64,000 nt of DNA from Camarhynchus parvulus (taxonomy: Eukaryota > Chordata > Aves > Passeriformes > Thraupidae): positions 9,501,501 through 9,565,500 of the forward strand of contig NC_044590.1 of NCBI RefSeq assembly GCF_901933205.1, written 5' to 3'. Both the position numbers and the translations under genes were made by a program. The notes below the pieces were generated by a model. It was not told the origin of the DNA. It was given only the letters and a program-made list of their open reading frames with translations, and did no database searches. This document shows positions 11,401 to 24,807 of this stretch, in pieces (position 1 is the stretch's first letter; the number at the start of each line of letters is the position of its first letter).

Positions 11401-13439
11401 ATAAACTGAATTACGTGAGCTAAGCCCTGTCTGGTGTTGAAAGAGTGCAATTACAGCACATCCCATCCTTCTCCCTGGTGTTTCACTGCAGAGGTTCAAC
11501 ACTTTAGGAATGCTAAAGCACAACGGAATGGAAATGGTATTGGAACAGAAAGAGCCTCCCGAAATGAACTGTACGCAGCCTGTTGTGTTGGCATGATTGA
11601 TACTGGAGCATGTAGGTGTAATGAAACTGATGCTGTCTCTTCTGCACCTGTGATTTATTGAGTACAAATTTAAGATGAGAAAAGGCCCCATACCAGGAGC
11701 TGCATCTTCCCCCTCAAAGAGGGTATGGTCATCCATCACCAGCCATTGCAAAAGGCCCAATAGTGAGCGGCTCATCAGATGAGCCAATAGTCTCTTTGTT
11801 GGGATTCCTAACAAGTGTTGGATCAGCAAAAGTCTATTTAGGCTGGTGGACCTTTCAAGACCAATTTGTAGTGGGTCACTGATTCTGCTAGTGTATTATC
11901 TTCTTTACTACTAGTACCAGTTGGGCAAGCAGCAAAGATTAATGATTTTAGCTGCCGACTGTTTGTGGCAATCTACTGCTTCTGGACCAAAGATTAAGAT
12001 TTTTTTGTGCTTTACTAGAAAGGACACACCTTTTATCTGGGACCCATTTTTATTTGCTGAGTTCTGTACAAATACTAAAAGAAAAAATAAAATAATGGGT
12101 ACCTCGGTTGCCTTTTTAATGGCAATGAAAAGGGTTTTTGCTGGTGCATAGCACAAGAGAAGTGGGTTTTGAAACAAAATGATGAAACTCGAAGCTGAGA
12201 GTAGGTTTTGTGCTCATTGGGATACAGAATATGGCGGAGCACAACTCTCTGCCTCATCTGTCAATACACAGTGCTGGAGAAATCCCAAGATCTCCCTAGT
12301 TCTTAAAAGAAGGGGAATGAGGGAAACGAGACTCTCTATAGCAAGAGCTCATTTTCCAGGTTCATATTTCATTATTTTCATAGTGGAAATTCCCATTATA
12401 ATTGGACTTAACCATGGTGCAACATAACTCAAATCCATCCCAGGAAGCTGAATCTGTGCTGGGATCCCTTGGTTTCTGGGGAGTTCCTGGGATGCTGAGT
12501 GGCTTTGGCCACTTTTGGGGCCACTTTCTCTGTAAGACAATTCCAAAATGATGTTGTGACTGTATTATCATGGTAGAACTAAATGAGACACTGACTGACA
12601 AATTCCAAGAAAGCAAACAAGGTGTGGGAAAGACTTTGATTAAACATATATTTTCAGTTATCTCACTAGCCCAGTAGTAAACTCCTGTTCAAAATCAAGA
12701 GGTTGGATAGCAGGACTCTGGGCAATTCTAGAGAAATGCCACTGGCTCCTTAGAAAGAGATGAGACCTGGTACTGCTCAGCTCCCTGGGCAAAACCACTG
12801 CTGAAGAAATTAGAAGTGGAAATATAATATGATGACAACTGAATAACTGCTGTTGGAAAGGAGAAGGGTAAAAGAACCCTAAAAATGGTAAAAGAAGCCC
12901 AAACCACAGCACTTCTAAAAAATTCTTATCCAAGTTTTCTTTATCAGTACTATTTGCCTATTCCAGTGTGATTTGCCAGAAGCTTCCCACCAGTTGTAGA
13001 GGAGAGCAGGAGAACAGGTCAGCAGAAGGATGTGAGGAACCAGGAATGAGAGGATGGTACAGAAATCAGCACAATTCCTGCAGGAATTATTCTTCACAGA
13101 GGGCTTTGACTGCAGATGGACCAGGACTTGTGGGTGAGCTCAGAGATGTCCTGTGTGCCCCTGGGAAGTTAAAGACATGGCTCAGGAATGTTTCCAAAGG
13201 AAAGCCCAGGATTTTGCCTCAACTGAAAAACGGGACAAAGCACCCAAGTGCAAGAAAAATGCACTCATCAAGGATTTAATTTTTAAAAGGAAGAGTTGTA
13301 TAAATGACCTAATAAAAAAGCGATCTAATTGTTTCCACAACTGCTTCTGAAATTGCCAGGGCCTTTTCTCCTTACTTGTCATTGTTTGTGGAGTCATAAA
13401 TCACAACCCAGGAGATCACTCAGCTCCTGACAATCTGCA
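8495..13439. other. Intergenic DNA, no gene seen
   Basis: No exon, RNA gene or clear transposon was recognised over this stretch. It is AT-rich with several A or T runs (10408-10430). A 17-bp near-perfect palindrome lies at 11769-11785. The short open frames at 11380-11829 and 12968-13279 lack family resemblance, a good start context or splice support, and are taken as chance. Confidence 0.5.
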
Positions 13440-13740
13440 GCCATGGTCTCGTGTTCAGCCAGGCCACGAGCACTGACAAGCTGTTACTTAAGCAGCTGAC
13501 AGGTTCAAAATAGCACAAACTACAAGGATTTCACCAAGTAAAGGGATTTTAATTTGTTTTTACATGTTTATCGTCTGCCACTGTTGTAAGCGCTGTCGGA
13601 AAACATGGTACTCCCCTATAGGTGCTGCAGATTCCCATGATGACATCTAACATGAATATGGATTTTCCGCTGTGCTATTTCTTGAAATATTGATGAAAGT
13701 TCATAAGGCGGATAAAGTTCTCTGGTTTTGAAGAGAGTTT
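13440..13740. other. Candidate conserved non-coding element
   Basis: This block is unlike its flanks: it has no repeats, it retains several CpGs in otherwise AT-rich DNA, and it is dense in homeodomain-like and E-box-like words. That is the usual look of a distal developmental enhancer. Its position, about 12 kb upstream of the MAFB promoter, is compatible with a MAFB enhancer. This is inference only; no alignment was possible. Confidence 0.25.
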
Positions 13741-16700
13741 ATTTAAAAAAAGTCTTCCATGCGTTAGATGGAGGGTGGTTTCTTCCTTTAACTGCTGAAA
13801 TAGGCTTTCATCAAAAAAGAAAAACACAGAAAGCTGAAATTTGCAACTCACACCTTGAAACTTTTTTCTCTGGATTTGCCCGTGGTGTCACTTGGATGCT
13901 GGCAGCCTGCAGGGTTCCCTGGCAGCAAGGTGCTGCAGCCAGGGCTCCCCTGGTTGGGACCAGCAGGGCAAACCACCCGTCTGGCTCAGCCACCAGAGCA
14001 GCAAAGCAAACAGCTTTGCTGGCCACAAAGACAGGGTGATGACAGACATATTTGAAATCCCAGCTACCCAAACAACAGTAGGTGTTTCACAAATGGGATC
14101 CTTTGGCTGACAAACACCCTTCTCTCTTTTGTTCCCCCAACAGAACTGAGCTTGCCCTCTTTGCAGCTGTATCCCGTTCCCTGGTCAGCCTGGCAACCAT
14201 GTGTTACATTGTTCAGTGAACCTGGGTCATATTTTAAATGCATGGGTATGGAAACTGGAGTGCATCTGGCACTGCAAAACACCATACTGGAATTTCTTCT
14301 CTCATATCAACAGCAGAAAATGCCCTTCTTAAACAACTTCACAAATAATCACACAATTCATAAAGTTCAAACTCGTTCCTCTAGGAACTGTCATGGATTT
14401 AATGACATTAAACAACCAATATGTTGATAGTTACTAAGCTGAACCCCTAACCAAACCCCCTTGGCAGTTATTCTTTTTAGGATGGTCATCCCATAGGCTG
14501 CAGCTTCCTTCTTTGAAGAAACTCTCCCATGCTCAGGGAAAGTAATAAAACCAGTTTTCTCAATGAATCATCGGAAGGTGACCTAACCTTTGCTCAGAAG
14601 GAACAAGCACCTGACAGAAAGCTGGGGCCAAGGAATCAGCCTTTCTGGCCCATGCAAGAGATACCAAGAATTGAATTAATAACCGAGCATTGGCAAGGGC
14701 AGAGCTGGTGTTGTGGTGAACTTCTAACTCAGCTGCATTGGAAATTAAATGGGGAATTACCTGTGGGGAAGTAAAAGTTGGACAAACTTCTTCATAGTGG
14801 GAAAAGTGAAGAAAAGGAAAGGAAAAAAGAGGACTGTAGTAATCTCATAGTGCGATGTTTTGGGGTTTCTTTGGGTTTTCTTGTACTCCAAACATGATTT
14901 TGGCCTGGTTTCATGAAGCCTTGGGGCACAAGCAGGGGACAGTGTGCTAGGCAGGGGCCAAGGACTGAGCTTAGACTTTTCCAAAACCTTGGCTGGAGAG
15001 CAAAGCCAAGTAACTCCTCATGGCCAGGAATGGGAAGGATATACTTATGGGAGAGCTACATGTTGCAGGACCCTTTTCTGTGCCCTCTCAACTCAGGTAC
15101 AGAAGAAAAAAGTGTTGCTTTTAAATCCATTGAAAGTCCTCCTGCTTAGTGTAGGCTTTGCAGTACAAACAAACAAACAGACAATAAATGCAAGGATTCT
15201 CTGCAAACACAGCACAGTAGTAGCTGTGAGCCTTTGCTTCCTTCCCACTTTAATCAGATCGTTATTCCATCCAGGTGCAGACTCGGATGCAGTTGTTTTT
15301 CCCTGCTGGATTCAAAGGCAGCGTGCACAGCTGGCCCAGACTCCAGGCTGCTGTGTACACCATCGACCTGCCTTGGAGGAAGATCAGACCTCTGCTCCTG
15401 ATGCTCAGCAGCCAGAGGGAAGCACGAGGGCAGCTGGGCAGGAGCTGCTCTGTGACACCACAGGCTCTGAGGAGGGCTGAGCAGGGACACCGTGCCCTGG
15501 GGACACTTAGGACACCTGACGTGAGCAGGGTGTCACCCTGAGCCCCTGTGTGAGCTGTGAGGGCTCACTCTCACCTGGAGAGGCTGCAGGCACACAAAGC
15601 ATCAGCTCCAAGGAGCTGCTGTCAAAATCTCCTTCCTGCAAAGGAGAGAAGCACTGCAGGACAGAGTGGCAGCCCTGAATATTCAGATGTTTGGTGACTG
15701 AGCAGTAATATCCCAGCTCTTCCACAGGAGATTTTTAGCCACTTTCACAGGACAGTTTTAGTCAGTAACTCTACTTAATTAAAGAGGTCAAATGGCATGA
15801 CCAAGGCCAGAGAGGAAATTAGTGGCAGAGCAAGAAAACCTGATTCTTCTCCCTCACCCCCCCAGTTCCATTAATTGCTCCAACTTGTGGAGGGCTGAGC
15901 TTAAAGAAACCAACAGGAGTTTCAGTGGTTTGAAGGTCAGGCCCAAGCACAGCAAAACCCTGGGGCAAATGTGTGTTTCTCCTCTCCCTGCCCTGCAGCA
16001 AGTGTGTATTCCAACACCCTCAGCAGAGGAGGTTACTCCTTCACTGGAGTCCCTTGAATAAAGAGATGCTTCTGGGAGCACACTGAGCAAATGGGTTATT
16101 TTGAAAGGACAAGTTAGCTCTATAATTTGCCTTCACAATGTGTTCTGCACTCTAATTACAAATGCAAACACAGTAATTGAGAACAGCATCATAAAACTCT
16201 TAAGGAAGCCATAAGTGATATAATACATGGACATGTTTACCATTTGGTGCAGCAGGATGCTCTGTGATGTTTTCCCCATGTTTAAACAGGGTGGAGATTT
16301 GCTTTTCTTTCATAAAGTTAATTCCATGACAGCAATTCTTCCCTCAGCCTCCCCTCTCCTGAGCCTGGCTCAATTAAAATACAGCTTTCAGAAAACATCT
16401 TTTTTTCTCAAGTGAGAAAAACCTCTCTTTCTCTGAAATATATAAATGTATTTATTCAAGCTGCTCCAAAGGAAAGAAAAATGAAAAATATTAGTGTGTT
16501 CTCTGCCTCTGATGTCCCACTTGCCTGCAAGAGCAAATAATTCATCAGGGTGAAGTGTAGAAAGGATTGAGGGGCTGCACTGCTGCTCCCCCTCTTTAAA
16601 TTCCTTGGGGAGCCCTCAGCCCTTCCCATGGTTCACAGGAGAGGGGTCCCCACAGTTTTCTTTCAGGTACCCACCAGGCAAGCAGTGGCTCTCCACCCCC

Positions 16701-17410
16701 TGAATGCCCTGAGCTGGGGTGTGGAGAAGAGTTCAGAACTCCAGTTTCTCCCAGTTCAAGGAGCATGAGTGGCTTAGGCCAGGGAATGGCCAATGGCCAG
16801 TGCACCAAGCTGCTTGCAGGCTGGCTGAGAGCTTTCTCTCTGGATGGACAGCAGGAGGGCGTACAGCACCCAGCGCAAGGTGCACTCCCACGTTCCTGTC
16901 TTCACCCACTTTGCCCTTCTACACCTCCTTTTCTGTCATCTCTTGGGTCACCCTGCCCATGTCAACCTGGGGTCCTGCTCCAAACAAGGCTTCAAATCGA
17001 GGCAAAGTCCAAGGGCCTCAAAAGTGCTCCCAGATAAAACACAGAGGAGTGGAAAATCAAACAAATGAGCCCAACCCTCTGGAAAGCACCGTTGGGATGC
17101 TGGGTGCTGGGGAGGAGTGCCCAGGAGGATGCACAGCACCTCAGGGACTCCTGCAAGAGGAGCCGTGGGACCGACCCTCTCACAGAGGAGCACTGAGAAA
17201 CAAACTGAGAGGGGATCAGAGTGTGCACAGACAGGATCCTGCAAGCTCACCTAAGCTTAACTGCTGCTAAATAACATGACAAATCATGTGATTCAAAGCA
17301 GAACAGTTCAAGCTGCCTTTCGAGATCGATGAGGACGTGTGTCCTCCCTGCAGCTCGCTGCGGCTCGCACGTGCACACCCCGTCTCTTTAGATTTGCTGA
17401 AAGCTGCTAT
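13741..17410. other. Intergenic DNA, no gene seen
   Basis: No gene was recognised. Open frames at 14944-15480 and 16719-17270 are in moderately GC-rich unique DNA. Their translations show no domain, no homopolymeric core and no resemblance to a known family, so I treat them as chance frames. Confidence 0.5.
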
Positions 17411-17452
17411 GGCCTGATTTTCAGAGGTGCTGAGTGCCTGCAACTCATCATG
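17411..17452. repeat. Fragment of an old sauropsid palindromic repeat
   Basis: The words GGCCTGATTTTCAGAGGTGC and TGAGTGCCTGCAACTC match what I recall of one arm of a palindromic element common in turtle and crocodile genomes and rare and decayed in birds. The second arm is not visible here. The identification rests on memory of the motif and needs a repeat-library search. Confidence 0.35.
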
Positions 17453-20400
17453 ACAGGCTATACATCAAATCCATCACCTCTTGGGAAACTTGATTACCCT
17501 AGTGGAAACCCTCATTTCAAGCATTTAACTGGTTCCTACTGGTTTCGGCCGGTCAGCTCGGTTTTGGAATGGATCACTCAGTTTGGGCTGTACCTTCAGG
17601 AGAAATAAATCCAAATCCTTGTAGACCAGTGAAGGAACCCACTAGAAAGGTATCAATTAAAAGAAAAAAAAATTCTATTTTTAAAACACCGAACCAATAA
17701 AAATAACTCACACTTGGCTGGCTAGAGCTGTTCATCAGGTGACTTGCTGAACAGATGTCTCCAGCTGGGAATTCTTGGATGAAATTCTCAGTCTTCTCCT
17801 TTTTTTTAAAGAAGTCAGTTATTAAAGAAGTACATTAGAGGCTTGAAACATGTGTTAATTCAAGCCAGGAAAACAACACAAAACAGAAACTACACATACA
17901 TTGCCAAGAGAGAGGTTGCTGAGGTGTAATCACAGCTTTAAGGGGTGAAGCTCTTTATCTGGATGTGTGAAGGATGAAAACACACTTATTAAAGCCCCTG
18001 CAGATACAGAGTTAATGCTGAAGATAAGCAGGGCACTCACACTGAAAGCCTGGAGAATCCTAGAGAAAGCTGTCCAGGAGACTCTAATCTCTTTTTTTCA
18101 CAATGCTCAGAAAATGTATGAAGTGGTGATTAATTTTCTATGTGGAGATTAGTTCACAGATATTAGGGAACATTTTTTCCTAAATTTTCAGCCATGTTGG
18201 TATTAACATATATATTTTAAAAACCTAAGGAATGCCCATGTTTGGCCAAAGAGGGATAACTGATTGCTGCAGGAGCAGGGCATAGGCTGGAAATTTTGGT
18301 GTGTTTATTTCTCCACTAACATATGAGGAATTGATCCTGCTCGAGGAAAACCAGTAGAAACAATCTCCCTTGGTACAGCAAAGCTGAAATGCCCCTTCAG
18401 ATTGCCATTAAAATAGACACAGAAGGGAAGGAAGCTTCCCTGACCAGGTTCATTCTGGCAGCAGCCTGTGCTCCCCTCTCACTGCCCCTCTCCTTGCTGC
18501 ACTCTCCTCTGTCCCTCTCCCAGCCCAGGGGATGCAGGCACCGTTCCTGGGATCCCAGGGTGATCCATGGCTGCTGAGCACCCAGCCTGGGAAGCAGAGG
18601 GTGAGAATTTGCAGTGCTGCTGTGCTGTCAGCTCTCCTGCACAAACTCATTTCACCATTCTGCAGAGGAGCTCTGGAAGCAAAGAAATAGTTACAGAGCA
18701 GCTGCAGCTTGTCCCAGGGGCAGCAATCAGCTCCACCAGCCCTCCCCATGTCCTGGCCTTGTCATGTCAGATCCACCCTGCTCAGATCCTCCTTAGGATC
18801 CTGGTAGTGGCCAGTGATGGGAAACATCTCCAGCTTTTCTAGGGTCTGGAGATGTAGAGAGATTTAAGCTGGGAGGTGTTTGTGGCACACAGCAACCACA
18901 GACACTCAGGCTAAAACTCAGTTTTATTTCCTAAAGACAAAAGGACAAGTTGCACCATGAGCCAAATATCTTGTGTGGGCAAATGGAGCAGAATTTACAC
19001 TCTGAGTCTGATTTGAAATCATCAGTCTGGTGCTATTCAAGGCTGTGGATCTGCTTATATGTAAAGGAAACAAAGATCAGGAGCCTTTTATTTTGTCCTG
19101 TCTTTGTAACAGCTGAATAAGTGTTCCTCAGACTAACAGGGAAAGCAAACAGAAGCATTTCCCCAGAATTGTTCCATTTCTTTGTGTCTCTTCTTTTCCC
19201 TTCACATATGTAGGACTTAAAAATATTTGGGGAGGAAGGGGGAGGCTTGCAGAAGCCACCTTGTTTCCAGTTTGGCTCATCTTTACTTCTCAGAAATGCA
19301 CAAAAGGACTTTAATTGAACAGCAGAACAGGCTTCTCCTAAATACTTCCTCACTTTTCTCCTGCACCTGGATCTACATGGAGGGGCTAGAGAAGGAGGGT
19401 AGGTGAATTCCTTAGGTGAATAGAGAGGTTCATTCCCAGAGGGCACAACAAACCCCATCCTTCCTCTTCTGATCAACAAGAGCACAGAAGCTGCAAACCT
19501 GACCAGTACATCAAAAAGGAGCTTGAAAAATACTTTGAGCAAAAAATGCTAACGGTGCATCCTTCTCCTGTAACTGCACTGATATTAAATCAGGAAACAG
19601 CACAGAACAACTACAAATACATATATACAGGGGCTGTCAAAACAGAGGCAAAACCAAATCCCTAATGGGCGCTAAAGGTGGAAAGAGCAAAAAGAATATA
19701 CAGTGTAGGCTTTATGATTATATTTAAATCCTTATGCAGCAAATGCTGGAAAGGGAATTCCAGGAATTTTCTCTATATAAGCAGTTTTTTTGATCCAGGA
19801 CTTTGTGCAATGAAAAGGAATTCCAAATCAGTCTGAATGAAAGGGTACTGATCTGTGTGGGTGTCAGAACATGGCTGTGGGCTCCTGGGCTGTGATAGCA
19901 TCCCCCTGATCCTGCAAGGGCCCAGGGATGCACCCAGCCCTGCTGGGAGCAGCCTTTCTGCTGCCATGGACATTGAGCCTGCAGCAACACTGTCTTTCAG
20001 GATAAATGCTTCCATGGTCCTGGCTTTCCTCAGGCACAACTGAGGCCAGAACTTCCTTCCTGGCTGCTAAAGATCTGGTCATCAAGAGAGTCTCCCATGA
20101 GCTCCTTGACAAAACAGGCAGCAGACTATGGCCAGAAAGGGATGTTGACCTTCTCTGGAAGATTTCCTGGCTTCTTGTAACTTTGTGAAATTGGGGTCCA
20201 GGACACCTTCTCTGTCTCTCTGACATCTCCCTTTTCTATATCTCTTCCAAGGGGACTGAAAGCCCTTGGAAAGATCCCTTTTCCACCCAGATGTCTGTGC
20301 ACCCAGACATCTGAAATCCTAGGAGAAGCAGATAAGCAGGAGAGAGTATTTTTTCTCTCGTAAGATCTGGTCCAAGTTCTGAAGTGTTTGAAAAGCCTTT

Positions 20401-20929
20401 GAATGACACAAAATGATATTGCAAGATACAGCTGCAGCAGTTTACAGTTCTTCAGCTTCTGCTGGCTACTTCAGTCCCCAAAGGTGACTTCTGATCACCC
20501 AGAAAGATTTTGGTGCTGTTTATTGGCTACAAGCTCCTAAAAGGGCTCAGATAATGAGTTCAAGATGCCATGGTTCAAGTGGGAAGCAGGACTCAGCCAA
20601 GCACAAGAGGAAAGCTGGTCCTAGCAAGGCTCAAACAGGAGATTTTGTGCTTCTGGATCAAGTGTATCTGCTAGAAACAATTTTCACCATGATGGAAAGG
20701 GGAATAATAACGAGAACGTGTATTGGAGAAGGAGGCTAAGATGAGACGGTAGAGTTTGGAAATGGTGAGAGAGACAAATTCTCTTGAAAACGAGTTCGGA
20801 CCGATGCATTCACGGTGTGATGGGGCTAAGGCTGGAAGAAATAACGAGAAACAGAATGTTTCTGCTCTCTGCTTGCCTCCCTGCCTAAGGCACCCTTGCA
20901 GGAGAGGGTGAAATGATGCCGTTTGGTTT
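17453..20929. other. Intergenic DNA, no gene seen
   Basis: This stretch holds no recognised gene or transposon. The open frame on the - strand at 19033-19542 begins with a hydrophobic stretch, but it has no recognisable domain and no transcriptional context. The 18450-18800 part is C- and T-rich on the + strand without being a clean repeat. Confidence 0.5.
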
Positions 20930-21540
20930 CAAAGTCACCCTCTCTCCTACCCCCCCTCCCAACCCCGGAGTGCAGCGAGACCCTGAGCCAACTGCAGAGG
21001 GTGCCACGGAGGGTTTGTCCTTCCATCCCTGCACAGGCAGGCAGAGCTCGGGCACAGCAGCAGCAGCAGCGGCCGCCCCCACCATTCCCCGCGGGCCCCG
21101 CCGTTGTCCCGGGCTAACCCCGAGCCGCGGGGGGCACCGTGGGGCCGTTTTCCCCTCCAAAAAGAAAATAATCCCCATTTCCCTGCTCCAGCGTCCTCCG
21201 AACCTCGCCGGGACGGGAGCCTCGCCTGCGCATCCCCCCAAGGAGCTCTGGTGCGGTGCCCACCGGGATCCCCCATCAGGAGCCGCCGCTCCCCTTCCCG
21301 AGCCGCGAGCCGCGTTTTGGGGTGTTCGTGTTTGTGTGCCAGGGCCGGGCAGGGCTCGGGGGGACCGCCGGGCAGTGACACAGCTCTGCTTACAGGCTGC
21401 CTTCATCGTGGGGCGCTCATCACCTCCAAACCCCCTGTCCCGCACAGCAACACCCGCCCGGGAGCGCTCAGGACCCCCGCAACCGAGCGGACCCCAAACC
21501 GCCGCCCGCACACCCTGAGCATCGCTGCTCAGCGCGGATT
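20930..21540. promoter_or_regulatory. CpG island, about 4.7 kb upstream of MAFB
   Basis: GC content and CpG density rise abruptly here compared with the flanks. The island contains a short CAG run (about 21057-21075) and several GC-box-like words. Open frames of 200-246 codons on both strands reflect loss of stop codons in GC-rich DNA rather than genes. It may be an alternative promoter, the start of a non-coding transcript, or part of the Polycomb-type CpG domain usual for developmental regulators. Confidence 0.7.
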
Positions 21541-22720
21541 TAATGCTGGACACTGCAAAACCTCGGGAAAGAAAAATTACCCCCTAAAAACCTACCCTTC
21601 GGAAGTGTTGGTCCGCTCCCTTCTCCCAGATCCACCTGTGAAAACGTGTCTAGAGTTAGTACTGGGATTTGTCCCGCTCTTAACCGGGCTAAAATCTGCA
21701 GAGGTCCCAGTTCACCCAGGAGGGTTCAATCGCTTGTTTTATACAGCAAAGCCGCTCTCCAGACTTTGTCCAAATAATGTTGCCCGCTTTACTTTGACAA
21801 TCCCCGCAGAAAAGGGAGAGCGAGAGGGAAACAAAGCCTTATGATTACCAGTAGTAATTTAATCCTAAATTCGTGGGCCATTCCCATCAGCCCCAACAAG
21901 CAAACATCAACACTTTTCTTTCTCATGCACATGTATCTGCGATAGATGATTAACCAGGTCCCTCGCTGCTTACACAGGGGAAAAAAATCCTGACAGCCAG
22001 CACCGTGTCTGCCTGCGGTTTGGGAAATTAAAAATCAAGCGAGGGGAGGTAGGAATTAGGAAAGTGATGCTCTTTCCCTCCATCAGTGCCGGCTGCCAGC
22101 CACGGGTAATTTAGGTTTGGGTGTGTGTTTTTAAACAAATCTCCCATTCCAGTTAACATATCCCGCTGATGTTACGGAATAAAAAAAGCCAATTTCGGGG
22201 GCAAAAGTAGCAGTCAGCTACCAAAACAGAGGAGCGTTTCTCAGAGAACCGAGCATGGAAATTATATACACAACAGTCGTCTTAATTTTCATCTGAGTAC
22301 CTATACCCGCTGTTTCTAAGAGCCGTGGATTGGGATGCCAACGTAATACAATTCCCATTCACTGAGCCGATTTAGGCAGAGCCCTACCTGAACAAACACG
22401 GGTAGGTATCTGTATGTTGCAGTTTTGAGGGAGAGATTTCAAATTTCAATGGCTCCAGGACCCTTACTGCCCTGCCCTGGGCGGAGGTGCCGCCGGAGCT
22501 GATCAGAAATGACATTAATCATTTTCTCTGAACTCGTCCCGATTTTGGCCGGGAGTTTGCGGAAGGCAGGGGGAAGTGAAGGGCGAGCGGGAAGAAGTAA
22601 TTTTTTCCTCGAAACGAACCTTGAAAATCCGGATCTTAAAATATAGACAGCAAAAAAAAATTAAAGCAGCTCGATAAGCGGTTTTCGGATGCGGGAAGAA
22701 GGTGGCAATTAAAAAAAATT
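21541..22720. other. Non-coding interval with possible conserved elements
   Basis: AT-rich, repeat-free sequence lies between two CpG islands. The 22130-22420 portion keeps scattered CpGs, a CCAAT-like word and many TAAT-type cores, and resembles a promoter-proximal conserved element. No gene was recognised. Confidence 0.35.
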
Positions 22721-22940
22721 GCCCGGAATGCTCGGCGGGGAGGCGAGCTGCGGGGCCGGGCAGGTGGGCGCCTCTTCTTCCCCCTGCGCGGGGGCGGAGG
22801 AGACGGGGAATCCTTCCCGAAGGATCCGGCAGCCGCCACTTTGCCCCGCGGTGGCTTTTAGGGTGCGGGGGCCGAGGGTGCGCGCAGCTCCCTCCCTCTC
22901 CTTGCGCGCAGCACCGCGGCCACGCGGGTGGGAAACACTT
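22721..22940. promoter_or_regulatory. Small CpG island
   Basis: About 220 bp of CpG-dense sequence with GC boxes, flanked by AT-rich DNA with A-runs (22650-22715, 23012-23050). No start site or coding frame is supported. It is best read as part of the broad CpG-rich domain leading to the MAFB promoter. Confidence 0.65.
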
Positions 22941-23580
22941 CTGAGCTGCCTCGTTGGGCTGTTCAGCCCAGAAATCCTTCTCCAGCAAGGCTTTTTCTTC
23001 CCCAATCCCTGTTAAAAAAATAAAATATGTATAATTGTAATTTTAAATACACGTAGGAGCAACGCCCCTAACATATAAATCCTATCGAGAATAACCTTTG
23101 GTGGTTGAAATTAAAACTACAATGAACAACTGGGGATCCGGGGCACGAAGCGGTTCTGACTTTAGTCAGCCGATTAACGGCGCAAGTTTTGTGGGATGTA
23201 TTTTTGAAAGGGGAGCGAGGCATGGAAGAGCAAAGAAACGGACCCAGGAAGTGCCCCGAAATTTTACGAGTGCGAGGACGGACGCTGAAAACCGATCTGT
23301 AGTTCCCAGCTTAAAAGATTAAGGAAAGGGACGGAGTGTGTATGGACAGGGAGATAAATGCTTCCCTCCGCCTTTCAGTAGCTCCACCTTGTGAATATAC
23401 CTCAGTAATTATGAAAGGAAAAAGTATTATCCATCTAATGGCACGTCTTGCAGGGCTGCATCCAGGCTTCCCAAGCTCTCGCCAATGTCCCCTTTCTCTC
23501 AGTGGCAACGATAACGTTTAACGTGTAGGTGAAAATAAAGCTGTCCCCAAGCAGCTTCCAGGACCTCAGAAATCACGAGT
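22941..23580. other. Non-coding interval upstream of MAFB
   Basis: Mixed-composition, repeat-free DNA between CpG islands. Several CpGs are retained at 23130-23330. No gene or clear regulatory motif was recognised. Confidence 0.4.
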
Positions 23581-24700
23581 CCAGCGGACCCGCACGAGGG
23601 ACTCAGGGCAGCCCCAAGCCCCCGGGGAGGCGGCAGCCGCCGGACGGGGAGCGCCGAGCTCCCTGCGCGGTCCTCCCGGCCCCGCTGGCCGGTCCCGCCG
23701 CCCGGACCCCTCCGCAGAGGGGCACCGCAGGCTCCCCGCCTCGCTCGGGGCCGCTCGTTAACAGCGAAAAGACGGCGATTTCCCAAAGTGGGACTGATGG
23801 GAAAGCAGCAGCGCGGTGGCCGTGCGGAGCCCGGCGCTCCCCGCACCGCCGGGGCCGCGCTGCCCGCGGGGGATGCGCGGCAAGGGGAGCGCCCCGGGTC
23901 CGTGGGTACGTTCCACTCGTGTCCTCCCGCACACGCGCTCGGAGCAGCGCTACCTGCGGGGAAAGGTCTGAGAGCTCCCGGGAGCGCAGCCCCGCTTCGG
24001 GCGGGATCGGGATGCGGAGGCATCGCTCAGCGCTCAGCGCGGGCAGCGCCGGAGCCGCCGCTCTCCGGGACTGCCGAGCCAGAGTTCTGTCCCCTCCAAA
24101 TGTCGCGGGGAAACACGCACACAAGCCACTGCCACACGAAATCAAACCCCGGCGCGCCTGAGCTGCGAAAGAGGGTTTGGATGAAATCTCCCTGCCTGGT
24201 TTCCTCCTCTTTACTCCAACCGGGACCCCCTGGAAATTTTTTTTTTTTTTTTTGGTGGGTAGAGGGAGGACTTTGAGCGACTTTTGCCTCTCTGGTTCTC
24301 TGCGCGGCTGCGGCCGGCTCCGCGGAGATGCGGAGGAGCGGGACCGGCGGGTCCGGGCCGCGGGTACTGCCGCGGAGCTGGGGGTGGGTCCCGCACCAGG
24401 GGGGATCAGGGACCGACCCACACCGGGAGCTCTCCCTCGGGACTCCTCAGTGTTGTCCCGGCTCCAGAAAGGCAGTTCCCTTCTCATAATTCTCGGGAAA
24501 GCAGACAAATCCTGAACTTTATAATTCTTTTGGCTAAATAAATACGGCGGTGGGAGGGTGGTGCAGGGGGTTCTGAGGTGCAGAGGTGGAGGCGCAGCTC
24601 CGGAGCGGCGCGGCCGGGCCGGGACCGAGGCGGTGCCGCTCCCGCATCGCTGCGGTCCCGCTCGCCCGTCCCCTTTTTCCGGCTGTTTTCTCCCGCTGAA
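23581..24700. promoter_or_regulatory. Large CpG island upstream of MAFB
   Basis: About 1.1 kb of CpG-dense DNA, interrupted by a run of about 20 T at about 24236-24254. The 378-codon frame on the - strand (23603-24739) and the 210-codon frame on the + strand overlap each other and are Arg, Ala, Pro and Gly-rich, which is the signature of stop-poor GC-rich DNA, not of a protein. The island could mark a bidirectional or non-coding transcript start, or a repressive chromatin domain. Confidence 0.7.
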
Positions 24701-24807
24701 ATGCGCTGTTATTCTGAAAATGGACACTTGGAGTCGCACTTTCTGTCTGTTTGAGCATGAGAGCCGTGTAAAAAGAAGCCCTAATCTCCCTTAATCGTTA
24801 CAAAATG

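Noticed and set aside
23603..24739. 378-codon open frame on the - strand
   Set aside because: It lies in a CpG island, is overlapped by open frames on the other strand, is Arg, Ala, Pro and Gly-rich and shows no domain. Stop codons are rare in such DNA.
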